Source: Marinobacter sp. Arc7-DN-1 (GTDB lineage Bacteria; Pseudomonadota; Gammaproteobacteria; Pseudomonadales; Oleiphilaceae). From it: a stretch of DNA of 64,000 nt. This document shows, in pieces, positions 8,154 through 17,791 of the stretch (position 1 is its first letter; every line of letters starts with the position of its first letter). The notes under the pieces are model-generated. The model ran no database searches. It was not told where the DNA came from and worked only from the letters and a program-made list of their open reading frames with translations. A program made the translations under genes and the position numbers. The stretch lies in contig NZ_CP031848.1 of NCBI RefSeq assembly GCF_003441595.1, forward strand, positions 3,162,001 through 3,226,000. The letters run 5' to 3'.

Positions 8154-10598
8154 CTAGCCGCCAATCCGTCCCGTGGCCAGATCAACCGCTGCCGGCGTTA
8201 GCTGTTCCAGAGGTTGCGGGCGGAACAGGCGGTAGCCCTGGCCATAATGGATGCCGAGGGTCCTGACTTTCCGGAGGGCATCGTCGCTCTCGATAAATGT
8301 GGCCACGGTGACCTTGCCGGCGGCCTCGGCAATCCGGTGCAGGGCTTCGAGCATCACCTGCTGCACCGGATCCTCTTCCAGCTGCTGCACCATCCGCCGA
8401 TCCAGCTTGATAATGTCCACGGGCAATTTCGCCGCCAGGCTGTAACTTTCCACCGAAGCGCCGGCGCCGTCCAGAGCCACCCGACAGCCCGCCCGATGCA
8501 GGGCGTCGCAAAGCACGGCCACATCGTCCGGGTATTGGGTTGCATGAGCTTCGCGAATTTCCAGGCAAAAGCAGTTGGGGGCAAACGGCGATTCGCTCAC
8601 AGCCCGGGCCATAAAATCCGGGAAGGTGTCATCCAGTACACTGGCCAGCGACAGGTTAAAGCCGCAGTATTTCAGTCGGGGTTCCAGCAGCGGCTGGTTG
8701 CCTAACCAGTCCAGAGTTTGGCAAATCACCTGGCGGTCCAGGCGTTTGGCCAGATCAAAACGTTCCGCGACAGGCAGGAAGTTGTCGGGCCTGAGCATGG
8801 TCCCGCCATCCGATGTTGCCGGGATCCGGCACAGGATTTCAATATGATCGCCCCAGGTGGGGCTGGCCACCGGTCGCATGGCTTGATATTCGAGAATCAG
8901 GTGACCGCCGTCCAACGCCTCGCGTATCTGCTCCACTCGTCGGCTGGCGGTTGAATCGTCGGTCTGTTGGGTGATTGCTCTGGCGGCATGGACCCGGTTT
9001 CGGCCCGAGGTTTTGGCGGTGTGGCAAAGGTCCGCGGCCTGGCTGAGCAGTTGTTCCGGATCGCCCGGTATGTCGCTGTCCATGATCAGGAGGCCGCCGG
9101 AGGCTGTGGTCTGAAGCTTGTGGCCCTGCCATTCGAAGACCAGTTCCCCGATCAGGTCCAGGGTTTCCTGGGCAATTTTCCGGGCCCGGGCCTCCGGGCA
9201 GTTCTCGATCAGCAGGGCGAAAGTGTCTCCGGCCAGTCGTGCCAGGGCGTCACGCTGATGCACCCGCACGCCGAGATTGCCGGCCAGCTCCCGCAGGTAG
9301 CGGTCACAGGTACCGCTGCCGGCCAAATCGTTGAAGCGTTCAAAGTCATCAAGATCCAGATACAGCAGGCTGTCACAGGAATTCCGGTGGGCTTTCTGTT
9401 CCAGAGTCCGGAGCATCCGGGCGATGAATTCCTTGCGGTTCATCAGGCCGGTGACCGGATCGTGCCGGATCCGGTGGTCGCCATTTGAGGCGTGGTTGAT
9501 GCGGTTCCCGATGCGCCTTGCCACATGGACAGCGCCGGTCACTTCGCCAAGTTCGTTGGTCAGGCGCTGGTAGTGGAACTCATGCACCGGCAGCTCCCGG
9601 GACTGCTGGGCCATGGGCATCTCAACAACGAAGCCGTCCCGCTCAAAGGCACGATGCCAGAGGCGCTCCATCAGCCTGCGTTCATTCGGAAATTCCTGCA
9701 GAAGTTCGCTCAGGTTATCGCCGTGCCCGGGATTCACGCCAAACGTTTCCGCGAACTGGCTGGCCCAGGCGTCATTGAAATGCAGCAGGTTGAACGATGC
9801 GTCCACTGCAACCACAAGATCCGGAGTGGCCCGGGTAGTCGCTGCCAGCAGCTGTCGCGCATTCTGGCGGGCGCTTTCGCGCTGCATTTCGGCAGTCCGG
9901 TCCACCAGCGTTCCGCCGAGCCTGTGAATCCGGCCCCCCTGCTTGAGTGCCTGGCAATTCAGGGTGACCCGGCGCGGGTTCTGCCTGGAGGTAAGAATGT
10001 CGAGATCGAGGGAAAAGCGTTCGCCGGTCCGTATGCAGCGCCGGAACATGGCCCTGACCCGTGCCTGTCCGGTCTGGCAGTAGAACAGGGCCTGTTCCGG
10101 GGTGATCTCACTGCCGGGTCTGAGCTCAAGGAGCCGGAACATACCCTCCGTCCAGGTCATCTCGTTGGTTCTGGTGTGGAGCTCCCAGACCCCGAAACTG
10201 GCACTGCTCTCCGCCGAGCGCAGCAGCCGTGAGTCCCTGGTTGAACTGTCGCAAAGGGTTATGGTGGCGCTGGCGGCCTTGTCGGAATCACGCATGTCGA
10301 CGCGCAGGCTCAGGCAGGCTGTGTAAAAGAAACCTTCCTTGTGCCTGAATGTCACCAGAACGCTCTGGCCACGTTCAATCCGGTGTCGGTTGGCCGGCGC
10401 GAAGGGGTCGTCCTGGCGGGATGCCAGAATCCGGTGTACCGGCTGGCCTTCCAGTTCACTGCTGTCGTAACCAAGGATGGCTTCGGCCTGATGATCGGCA
10501 AGCAGCACTTTGCCTTCATCGTCAATGCGCACAATCGTATGGCGCTCCGGTGTCGGGGACTGCTCCGAGCGGTAGCGGCGAATGATGAATTCTTTCAC
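8154..10598 (-). CDS. PAS-GGDEF-EAL protein with degenerate catalytic motifs
   Basis: An 814-residue cytoplasmic protein without membrane segments. Three PAS-like regions (about 20-110, 125-235, 250-360) precede a GGDEF domain and a C-terminal EAL domain (about 570-800). The GGDEF motif reads AGDTF near residue 454. In the EAL domain the EAL triplet is EIL, the DDFG metal-binding motif reads DGAG, and the glutamate of the usual AEGVE segment is lost (ATFIES). Both cyclase and phosphodiesterase activity are therefore doubtful; a c-di-GMP sensor or protein scaffold, as with LapD- or CsrD-type proteins, is more likely. It is divergent from cyaA. Confidence 0.85.
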   Translation of the reverse strand: MKEFIIRRYRSEQSPTPERHTIVRIDDEGKVLLADHQAEAILGYDSSELEGQPVHRILASRQDDPFAPANRHRIERGQSVLVTFRHKEGFFYTACLSLRVDMRDSDKAASATITLCDSSTRDSRLLRSAESSASFGVWELHTRTNEMTWTEGMFRLLELRPGSEITPEQALFYCQTGQARVRAMFRRCIRTGERFSLDLDILTSRQNPRRVTLNCQALKQGGRIHRLGGTLVDRTAEMQRESARQNARQLLAATTRATPDLVVAVDASFNLLHFNDAWASQFAETFGVNPGHGDNLSELLQEFPNERRLMERLWHRAFERDGFVVEMPMAQQSRELPVHEFHYQRLTNELGEVTGAVHVARRIGNRINHASNGDHRIRHDPVTGLMNRKEFIARMLRTLEQKAHRNSCDSLLYLDLDDFERFNDLAGSGTCDRYLRELAGNLGVRVHQRDALARLAGDTFALLIENCPEARARKIAQETLDLIGELVFEWQGHKLQTTASGGLLIMDSDIPGDPEQLLSQAADLCHTAKTSGRNRVHAARAITQQTDDSTASRRVEQIREALDGGHLILEYQAMRPVASPTWGDHIEILCRIPATSDGGTMLRPDNFLPVAERFDLAKRLDRQVICQTLDWLGNQPLLEPRLKYCGFNLSLASVLDDTFPDFMARAVSESPFAPNCFCLEIREAHATQYPDDVAVLCDALHRAGCRVALDGAGASVESYSLAAKLPVDIIKLDRRMVQQLEEDPVQQVMLEALHRIAEAAGKVTVATFIESDDALRKVRTLGIHYGQGYRLFRPQPLEQLTPAAVDLATGRIGG

Positions 10599-10707
10599 GA
10601 CGGGTGAGCCTCGGGGGTTCTATAGCTTTTATTTTTTTGTCGGTTTTGCCACGATGCGTCCATCATACTCATACTGGCATTGAAAAGAACCTCTCCCCGG
10701 AGCCGCC

Positions 10708-13566
10708 TTGAGCACCCACGTTGCCCCGATTGCCCTCGATTTTGAGGAGGGTATAGACCGCAAGACTCTCCGTCGGCTGAGGGACCGGTTTCTCGTGGTC
10801 AACCAGCAGCGCTGGGACCGTGCCCATTCGGCGTTGTCCTACCGCCAGCAGATGGTTCTGGAGGTTCTGCCACTGGTGTTCCACCTCAATCATCCCGCCT
10901 TGCCGGGGTACCTGGATAGCGACTGCCCTTACGGCCTGAGTCACTACAAACCGCCAGACGCTACCATCAATGCGGCGAAGCGGCTGACCCGTACCTTTTC
11001 CCTGAAGGATGAAGGCAAGCGCAAACCGGATCTGGACGCCATGTTCCTGATGGGGAGCCCCGGTACTTTGGGGCATTCCGTTGCCAGTGATCTTGATGTC
11101 TGGCTCTGCCACCGCAACGATTTGCCGGAGCGGGGTATTCGCTGTCTCGAGCGCAAGGCGCAGAAGCTGGCCGGGTGGGCCGAATCCTTCGGCGTGGAGC
11201 TCCATGTGTTTGTTTTCTGTGCATCGGACTGGCGGGCCGGGCGCCAGCGGGCAGAGGTGACGGGGGAGAACTGTGGCAGTGCCCAGCACTTCCTGTTGCT
11301 GGACGAGTTCTACCGGACCAGCATCCACCTGGGCGGCGCCTGGCCGATGTGGTGGCTGATACCGGCCGACCAGGAAACCCGTTATGACCAGTGTATGCGA
11401 AAGCTGGTGGATTGCCGGTTTGTACGGGCCGAGGAGCACATTGATTTCGGCCCGGTCCCCTCGATACCGGAAGCAGAATTTCTGGGTGCCGGGGTCTGGC
11501 AGCTGTACAAGGGCATTGATGCCCCCTGGAAGTCCATTCTCAAGCTGCTGTTGATCGAATGCTATGCCCGGACCGCCGGGCAGGCGTTGCTGTCCGGTGA
11601 GTTCAAGCGGGCCGTCTTCCGGGGTGAAACCGACGCCGACAGTCTCGACCCCTATGTCATGCTTTATGACCGACTGGAGGGCTGGCTCTCCGGGCCGGAG
11701 GTGGCGTCGAGGCTGGACCTGGTTCGCCGCAGCCTGTACCTGAAAGCCGGCCTGCCGCTGACCCGTTCTGAGGTGTCCTCTGAGCAGTGGCGAACCCGTC
11801 TGCTGAGGCAGCTGGTTGAACGCTGGGACTGGCCGGAGAGCACGCTGGCGGAGCTGGATGAGCGCCAGCGCTGGCGGGCTGAGGATGTCACCACCCTGCG
11901 CCGGACGATCGTGAACGAGCTTACCCACAGCTACCGCTTGCTCTCAAAAATGGCCAGAGATCACGGCCAGCGGGCCGCCATCAGTGACAGCGATATCAAC
12001 CTGTTGGGCCGTAAGCTGTACGCGGCGTTTCAGCGTAAAGCCGGCAAGATTGAACAGATCAATCCGGGCCTCGCGCCGTCGCTGGCGGAGGAGAATCTCG
12101 CTTTCCACCACCAGTCGGAGCAGGGTGGCAATGGTGAAGGCTGGTTGCTTTACCGGGACCTGGAAGATCCGGCCGATGCCTTCTGGCAGCCGGTTATCCG
12201 CCGCTCCGGCAATCTGGCCGAGCTGATGGTCTGGTGTTACTGCAATGGTCTGCTGACCCGCTCGACCCGGCTGAATGTCCGGGCGGGGACGAGCATTGCC
12301 TCGGTGAGCGAGCTGCGGGAGATGCTGGATGCCCTGTCCGGGTTCCTGTCATTCCCGGTTGCGCCTGCACCACGGGAGAGCCTGTCCCGGGGTGTCCGGC
12401 CCCTGAGAAATCTGTTGCTGGTCAATGTTGGCGTGGACCCACAGGCCCATCTTACGGACAAGGGGCTTCACAAGCTCAGCGCCCGGCACGATTCCCTCGG
12501 CTTCAGTGGCGGCCGGGAAAACCTGGTGATCAGCATCGATCAGATCACCTTCAACAGCTGGCACGAAGTCAGCCTGCAGCACTACGCTGCTGGCGACACG
12601 CTCATCCAGTGCCTGAAAAACGTTCTGGCATCGGTGGCGGCCAACCCAGCCGAATTGCCCGGCATTCTGGTGCATTGCCATAACCGGGGGCACGGCTCTG
12701 CCATTGCCCGCCGTGTCCAGGAGTTGTTTGCCGATGTCCTGAGGCCCTTCTTCGCCGGCGGTGCAGGGCCCCACCCGTTGCGCTACGTCATCGAAATGGA
12801 TCGCCGTTATTTCCTGCTGCAGTTCAATGGCCTGGAGCCGGGCTTCGTGGCGCTGGAGAGCTTCGATGCCCTGATGGAGCACCTGGCGCTGCCCCAGGAG
12901 CGCTATCTGCCGGTGGTGTTCGATCGTTACGCGCTTCAGGACGAACCGGCCCTGCGGGCCGTTAGTCAGGCCAGTGAACCGGATAATATCCAGGTTTTTT
13001 TCCGGGTTCTGGGGGAACAGGCGCGGCTCTGGGTCGTTGATGAACTTGGCTCGGTGTTCAGCTGGGACCAGGCTGTGAACAGCCGTCGGCACCTGCTGGT
13101 GCCGGTGTTGCGGTTTCTGGACAACCTGATTGAACGGCGATTGCTCCGCCATACCGATTCGCCCGGCGTTGTTGCCGGGGTGCAATGCTACGAGATTGTC
13201 CGGCGCGACGGTGCCTGGCGTGCCGAATGCCGGCCGGAATCGGATTCGGGTGCGCCCTTGCCCGGGCTTGAGGTGCAGGCTGTCGGAATTCACGAAGGGG
13301 ACAGCCGGCTGCGCTTTGATATTTTTTGTGGCGAGCAGGAATTTACCGTGCAGGAATACGGCGACCAGCTGATTCCCGCCGTGGCCCACTACATCCGTTC
13401 CCTGCGCCAGAGCGGCGAGGTTTACCCGGTGTACCTGACCGATGTCCATCTGCCCCACGATATTGACCCCAGGGTCTATCAGCAGGATATCCAGACCAGC
13501 CAGTACCTGTATTACCGGTCTGTGCTTGAGGATTCCCTGAATCGACAGCTTGCCAGAGGGCGCTGA
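10708..13566 (+). CDS. cyaA: Class I adenylate cyclase
   Basis: A 952-residue protein beginning at a TTG codon. It makes cAMP from ATP for CRP-type regulation. The class I cyclase signature is clear near residues 114-131 (GSPGTLGHSVASDLDVW), followed by LDEFYRTSIHLGG-type conserved blocks; length and ending agree with enterobacterial and pseudomonad CyaA. A weak start codon is typical of cyaA genes, which are often poorly translated by design. In pseudomonads cyaA is followed by a reversed cyaY; here that gene is absent and lptM follows within 63 bases. Confidence 0.95.
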   Translation: MSTHVAPIALDFEEGIDRKTLRRLRDRFLVVNQQRWDRAHSALSYRQQMVLEVLPLVFHLNHPALPGYLDSDCPYGLSHYKPPDATINAAKRLTRTFSLKDEGKRKPDLDAMFLMGSPGTLGHSVASDLDVWLCHRNDLPERGIRCLERKAQKLAGWAESFGVELHVFVFCASDWRAGRQRAEVTGENCGSAQHFLLLDEFYRTSIHLGGAWPMWWLIPADQETRYDQCMRKLVDCRFVRAEEHIDFGPVPSIPEAEFLGAGVWQLYKGIDAPWKSILKLLLIECYARTAGQALLSGEFKRAVFRGETDADSLDPYVMLYDRLEGWLSGPEVASRLDLVRRSLYLKAGLPLTRSEVSSEQWRTRLLRQLVERWDWPESTLAELDERQRWRAEDVTTLRRTIVNELTHSYRLLSKMARDHGQRAAISDSDINLLGRKLYAAFQRKAGKIEQINPGLAPSLAEENLAFHHQSEQGGNGEGWLLYRDLEDPADAFWQPVIRRSGNLAELMVWCYCNGLLTRSTRLNVRAGTSIASVSELREMLDALSGFLSFPVAPAPRESLSRGVRPLRNLLLVNVGVDPQAHLTDKGLHKLSARHDSLGFSGGRENLVISIDQITFNSWHEVSLQHYAAGDTLIQCLKNVLASVAANPAELPGILVHCHNRGHGSAIARRVQELFADVLRPFFAGGAGPHPLRYVIEMDRRYFLLQFNGLEPGFVALESFDALMEHLALPQERYLPVVFDRYALQDEPALRAVSQASEPDNIQVFFRVLGEQARLWVVDELGSVFSWDQAVNSRRHLLVPVLRFLDNLIERRLLRHTDSPGVVAGVQCYEIVRRDGAWRAECRPESDSGAPLPGLEVQAVGIHEGDSRLRFDIFCGEQEFTVQEYGDQLIPAVAHYIRSLRQSGEVYPVYLTDVHLPHDIDPRVYQQDIQTSQYLYYRSVLEDSLNRQLARGR

Positions 13567-13628
13567 CCTCGCCGCGCGGTGCGGGTGTCAGGTATACTGC
13601 GGCCATAGTGAACTCAGGGGTAGCAGGT

Positions 13629-13775
13629 ATGCGTGCGTGGACTCTTCCGATCATGGTGCTGTTGCTGGCGATCGCAACGAGTGGATGCGGTCAGAAAGGA
13701 CCGTTGTACCGGGACAATCAGGATATTTCGGCCCGGGCTGCGGCCGAGGCATCTGATGAAGATAATCGTGACTAA
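13629..13775 (+). CDS. lptM: Small lipoprotein LptM (YifL/LppL type)
   Basis: A 48-residue lipoprotein. A hydrophobic leader ends in the lipobox TSGC (Cys20), followed by the family signature GQKGPLY and a charged tail. In E. coli LptM helps LptD mature in the outer membrane. It sits between cyaA and lysA-dapF, exactly its place in pseudomonads and near dapF in enterics. A TATACT -10-like hexamer lies at 13593-13598 and GGGG-rich bases precede the ATG. Confidence 0.9.
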   Translation: MRAWTLPIMVLLLAIATSGCGQKGPLYRDNQDISARAAAEASDEDNRD

Positions 13776-13816
13776 CGCTCCGGCCTTTCCGCCCCGTTAA
13801 ACGAATCAGGAAACTC

Positions 13817-15067
13817 ATGGATCATTTCAACTATCGCAACGGCGAGCTTTACGCCGAGGGTGTGGCTGTCTCTGCCATTGCCGGGCGCTTCGGCACGCCA
13901 GCGTACGTCTATTCCCGGGCGACCCTCGAGCGCCATTATCGCGCCTACGACGAAGCCCTCAAAGACCATCCCCATCTGGTGTGCTATGCGGTAAAAGCCA
14001 ACAGCAACCTGGCTGTGCTGAATGTTCTGGCCCGGCTGGGCGCCGGCTTTGATATTGTCTCGGCGGGCGAGCTGGAGCGGGTGCTGCGGGCCGGCGGCGA
14101 CCCGGCAAAGGTGGTGTTTTCAGGCGTTGGCAAGCAGGAATGGGAAATGAAGCGGGCGCTCGAGGTGGGTGTGCGCTGTTTCAACGTTGAGTCCGATACC
14201 GAGCTGGACCGACTGAATGCCGTGGCCGGCGAGCTTGGCGTCAGGGCGCCGGTTTCCCTGCGGGTGAACCCGGATGTTGATGCCGGCACCCATCCCTACA
14301 TTTCCACGGGTCTGAAAGAGAACAAGTTCGGAATCGATATCGCCGAAGCGCCGGACGTATACACCCGCGCTGCGAGCCTGCCAAACCTGGAGATCAAGGG
14401 CGTGGACTGCCATATTGGCTCCCAGCTCACCACCGTCTCCCCGTTCCTGGATGCCCTGGACCGGGTGCTGGCCCTGATCGACACCCTGGCCGACCGAAGT
14501 ATTCATATCCATCACCTGGATATGGGGGGCGGTCTGGGCGTTACCTACAATCAGGAGCAGCCACCGCAGCCGTCGGATTATGTCCGGGCGCTGGCGGAGC
14601 GTCTGGGTGACCGGAAGCTGGAGCTGATTCTCGAGCCCGGCCGTTCCATTGCCGCCAATGCCGGTATCCTGGTTACCAGGGTCGAGTTCCTGAAATGCAC
14701 CGGGCACCGGAACTTTGCCATCATCGATGCCGCCATGAACGATCTGATCCGTCCGGCCCTTTACAGTGCCTGGCAGGCGATCATCCCGGTCACGCCGCAT
14801 CAGGACGGCGAGGAAAAAGCCTGGGATCTGGTTGGGCCAGTCTGCGAAACCGGGGACTTCCTGGGTAAGGACCGTCACCTTCGCCTTCGGTCCGGGGACC
14901 TGCTGGCGGTTCGCTCTGCCGGCGCCTACGGCTTTGTCATGAGCTCCAACTACAACACCCGCAACCGGCCCCCGGAACTGATGGTCGATGGCGAGCAGGT
15001 GCATGTGGTCCGGCGCCGCGAAACCCTTGAAGACCAGCTCGCGCCCGAGAGCTGCCTTCCGGAATGA
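13817..15067 (+). CDS. lysA: Diaminopimelate decarboxylase
   Basis: A 416-residue PLP enzyme that decarboxylates meso-diaminopimelate to lysine. The PLP lysine lies in CYAVKANSN near residue 59; the glycine-rich phosphate site (DMGGGLG, about residue 236), the EPGR motif and the C-terminal CETGD and [10 protein letters not shown] motifs are all present. AGGAA precedes the ATG at 13817. The last base of its stop region overlaps a possible upstream start of dapF, so lysA and dapF are translationally close and share a substrate. Confidence 0.97.
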   Translation: MDHFNYRNGELYAEGVAVSAIAGRFGTPAYVYSRATLERHYRAYDEALKDHPHLVCYAVKANSNLAVLNVLARLGAGFDIVSAGELERVLRAGGDPAKVVFSGVGKQEWEMKRALEVGVRCFNVESDTELDRLNAVAGELGVRAPVSLRVNPDVDAGTHPYISTGLKENKFGIDIAEAPDVYTRAASLPNLEIKGVDCHIGSQLTTVSPFLDALDRVLALIDTLADRSIHIHHLDMGGGLGVTYNQEQPPQPSDYVRALAERLGDRKLELILEPGRSIAANAGILVTRVEFLKCTGHRNFAIIDAAMNDLIRPALYSAWQAIIPVTPHQDGEEKAWDLVGPVCETGDFLGKDRHLRLRSGDLLAVRSAGAYGFVMSSNYNTRNRPPELMVDGEQVHVVRRRETLEDQLAPESCLPE

Positions 15068-15081
15068 GCGGAGGCGAGGAG

Positions 15082-15999
15082 ATGAACCAGCAGCGCCGGA
15101 GCCAGGGCCCCTTACTTCGGTTCACCAAGATGCACGGGCTGGGTAACGATTTCATGGTTGTGGATGCCATCAGCCAGCCGTTCCGGCTGCGCCCGGACAC
15201 GATCCGGGATCTGGCCAACCGGAATTTCGGTATCGGGTTTGACCAGTTGCTGGTGGTGGAGCCGCCGGGTTTGCCCGACGTGGATTTCCGCTACCGTATT
15301 TTCAACGCGGACGGTTCCGAGGTGGAACAGTGCGGCAATGGCGCCCGTTGTTTCGCCCGGTTTGTCCGGGACCAGCACCTGACCAATAAAAAGGTGATAC
15401 GGGTCCAGACCGCCAAGGGTGTGATCGAGCTGCGCGTTGGCCGGGATGGCATGGTCATGGTCAATATGGGGGTGCCTGAGCTGAATCCGCCGGCCATTCC
15501 GTTTGCTGCAGACCGTCGCAAGGACGTGTACACCGTGGATGTGGACGGCCAGACCGTGGAGCTCAGCGCTGTGTCCATGGGCAATCCCCACGGCGTGCTG
15601 GTGGTGGAGGACGTAGACACAGCGCCCGTGGACACCCTGGGGCCGAAGCTGGAGCGCCACCCCCGCTTCCCGGCCCGGGCCAACATCGGCTTCCTGCAGA
15701 TACTGGATCGCAGCCACGCCCGCCTCCGGGTGTTCGAACGAGGCGCCGGCGAAACCCTGGCCTGCGGCAGCGGAGCCTGTGCCGCCGTGGTCGCTGGCTG
15801 TTTGCGTGGCCTGCTGGATTATCGGGTTGAAGTGGAGTTGCGCGGCGGCAAACTGGTCATTGAATGGCAGGGTGACGGGACCCCTGTTATGATGGAAGGG
15901 CCTGCAACCAGCGTATTTGAAGGGCAGTTAAGGCTGCCAGCTGATTCTGGCAGTCGCCGCCGAAAGGGCAGTGGCCGCCCCCACAAACAACGATCCTGA
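15082..15999 (+). CDS. dapF: Diaminopimelate epimerase
   Basis: A 305-residue enzyme converting LL- to meso-diaminopimelate. The two catalytic cysteines lie in QCGNGARC and ACGSGAC. The ATG at 15082 is preferred because GGAGG lies 7 bases upstream; an in-frame ATG at 15064 overlaps the lysA stop and would add six residues with a poor ribosome site. The conserved opening [11 protein letters not shown] begins about 13 residues in. The C-terminus has a basic tail beyond the usual end near 275-280. Confidence 0.96.
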   Translation: MNQQRRSQGPLLRFTKMHGLGNDFMVVDAISQPFRLRPDTIRDLANRNFGIGFDQLLVVEPPGLPDVDFRYRIFNADGSEVEQCGNGARCFARFVRDQHLTNKKVIRVQTAKGVIELRVGRDGMVMVNMGVPELNPPAIPFAADRRKDVYTVDVDGQTVELSAVSMGNPHGVLVVEDVDTAPVDTLGPKLERHPRFPARANIGFLQILDRSHARLRVFERGAGETLACGSGACAAVVAGCLRGLLDYRVEVELRGGKLVIEWQGDGTPVMMEGPATSVFEGQLRLPADSGSRRRKGSGRPHKQRS

Positions 16000-16015
16000 C
16001 AGCCAGGAGTTCACC

Positions 16016-16762
16016 ATGACAGAACAAACGGCCCGCCAGAAGGCCGGTGACCTCACCCAGAAAGAGGTGGCGGAGTACTTGCGGGCCAACCCCGATTTCT
16101 TTGTCGACCAGGACGAACTGCTGCGCAGTCTGACTCTGCCCCACGACAGCGGTCGCGCCATTTCCCTGGTCGAACGCCAGGTGCACCTGTTCCGCGAGCA
16201 GCGGGACACGCTGCGCAGGGAGCTGGTGGAGCTGGTGTCCATTGCCCGCCACAACGATCGCCTGTTTGAAAAGAGCAAGCGCCTGTTGATGCAGGTGATT
16301 GAAGCGCGGACCCTCAACGATATGGCCTCAGCCATTGATGACAGTATCCGTGGCGATTTCGGCCTCGACGCGGCCTCGGTGCTCCTGTTTACCGACGCTG
16401 AGCTACCGGAGGCCTCCCAGGGTGCCCTCCATGTGGTGAGCCCTTCGGTGGCCCGTGAACGACTGGGCAGCCTGCTTGAAGGCGAGCGGGCGGTGTGTGG
16501 CCAGTTCCGCGAGAGCGAACGGGAGTTCCTGTTTCCGGACCGGGAAGAGGCGATTGCTTCTGTCGCCCTGGTGCCCCTGCGTCATGATGAACTGGTGGGC
16601 GTGTTTGCCGTTGGCAGCTGCCAGCCGGGTTATTTTGACCAGAGCATGGGCTCGCTGTTTCTCAGCTACATCAGCGACACCCTGAGCCGGCTGCTGCCGC
16701 CCATGGTTCAGCGCCACACCATGGCCGCCCCGGTTACCGATATGGCGACGGAGTCGCGCTGA
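16016..16762 (+). CDS. DUF484 family protein (GAF-like)
   Basis: A 248-residue cytoplasmic protein. The ATG at 16016 has CAGGAG 6 bases upstream; a GTG at 15971 is a weaker alternative. It opens with the DUF484 pattern (VAEYLRANPDFF), continues into a helical stretch (VERQVHLFREQR) and then a GAF-like fold. The family (YigA in E. coli) lies between dapF and xerC in many gammaproteobacteria, as here, and its function is unknown. The 1-base gap to xerC suggests coupled translation. Confidence 0.9.
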   Translation: MTEQTARQKAGDLTQKEVAEYLRANPDFFVDQDELLRSLTLPHDSGRAISLVERQVHLFREQRDTLRRELVELVSIARHNDRLFEKSKRLLMQVIEARTLNDMASAIDDSIRGDFGLDAASVLLFTDAELPEASQGALHVVSPSVARERLGSLLEGERAVCGQFRESEREFLFPDREEAIASVALVPLRHDELVGVFAVGSCQPGYFDQSMGSLFLSYISDTLSRLLPPMVQRHTMAAPVTDMATESR

Positions 16763-16763
16763 G

Positions 16764-17732
16764 GTGTCAGAGATTCCGGCGGCGTCGGACCTGCCCGATG
16801 AGCTGTGCGGGCCATTAACCGATTTCATCCGGCATCTGGCGTTCGAGACGCGGCATTCACCCAGAACCTGCGACAGCTATCAGCGGGACCTCCTGCGCCT
16901 TGCCCGGTGGCTGGCTGGCAGAGAGGTGCCTGCGTGGCGGCGGGTCACCAACCATGATCTTCGCCGCTATGTGGCTACTCTCAGCCGGGAAGGCCTCTCA
17001 GGCCGCAGTATTGCCCGGCACCTTTCGGCAACTCGCCGCTTTTTCCAGTTTCTGCTCAGGGAAAAGCTGGCGTCCGACAACCCGGCCCTGGACATCCGCG
17101 CGCCGAAGGGTGGCCGGCGCCTGCCCCGGGTGGCCGACGTCGACCAGCTGAGTCACCTGCTGGACAGCCAGCCGGACGACCCCCTCGAAGTTCGTGATCT
17201 GTGTATGTTTGATCTGATGTATTCCTCCGGGCTGCGGCTGGCGGAACTGGCGAGCCTGGATACGGGAACCGTTGACCTGCGAAGTGGCGAGGTCCGGGTA
17301 GTCGGCAAAGGCGGTAAAGAGCGGCTGTTGCCAGTCGGGAAAAAAGCGGTGGAAGCGATCCGGGCCTGGCTGCCTCAGAGGACGGCGCTGGCCAATGAGG
17401 GTGAAGACGCCCTGTTTGTCAGCCAGCGCGGTGGCCGGCTCAGTCACCGGAGCATTCAGGCCCGGCTTGGTCGCTGGGGGATCACCAGGGGGGCTGACCA
17501 GAAACTTCATCCCCATCTTCTGCGGCATTCCTTTGCCAGCCACATGCTTGAATCCAGTGGAGACCTTCGCGCCGTACAGGAACTGCTGGGACACGCCGAC
17601 ATCGCCACAACCCAGGTCTATACTCATCTTGATTTTCAGCATTTGGCCCGGGTTTATGACCAGAGTCACCCCAGAGCTCGCCGGGATAAGTATCATGGCA
17701 GGACCCATGGCGAAAACACCTCAGGTCAGTGA
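16764..17732 (+). CDS. xerC: Tyrosine recombinase XerC
   Basis: A 322-residue recombinase starting at a GTG one base after the DUF484 stop. With XerD it resolves chromosome dimers at dif during division. The catalytic residues are visible: Arg in SSGLRLAEL (about 157), Lys in GKGGKER, HLLRHS, the LGHAD histidine and the nucleophile Tyr in TQVYTHLD (about 287). The N-terminal SAM-like DNA-binding domain (HSPRTCDSYQRDL) is intact. A short tail extends past the usual end. The genomic place, last in the lptM-lysA-dapF-DUF484 series, supports XerC over XerD. Confidence 0.95.
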   Translation: MSEIPAASDLPDELCGPLTDFIRHLAFETRHSPRTCDSYQRDLLRLARWLAGREVPAWRRVTNHDLRRYVATLSREGLSGRSIARHLSATRRFFQFLLREKLASDNPALDIRAPKGGRRLPRVADVDQLSHLLDSQPDDPLEVRDLCMFDLMYSSGLRLAELASLDTGTVDLRSGEVRVVGKGGKERLLPVGKKAVEAIRAWLPQRTALANEGEDALFVSQRGGRLSHRSIQARLGRWGITRGADQKLHPHLLRHSFASHMLESSGDLRAVQELLGHADIATTQVYTHLDFQHLARVYDQSHPRARRDKYHGRTHGENTSGQ

Positions 17733-17749
17733 CCGGCATGCCGGTCACT
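17728..17749. repeat. 22-base perfect palindrome overlapping the xerC stop
   Basis: AGTGACCGGC followed at once by ATGCCGGTCACT reads the same on both strands, and the xerC TGA lies within it. It can form a strong RNA hairpin but has no run of U after it, so it may be a transcript-end stabiliser or weak terminator rather than a classic terminator. Confidence 0.5.
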
Positions 17750-17791
17750 TCCACTCAATAACGGCACAGCCAGCGTAAACGGGAGCGCTCC

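Noticed and set aside
7139..8185. Long minus-strand frame opposite argH
   Set aside because: No recognisable protein; a by-product of GC-rich codon use in argH.
10669..11928. 419-codon minus-strand frame opposite cyaA
   Set aside because: Shadow of cyaA, with Gln/Pro/Arg-rich composition typical of antisense frames.
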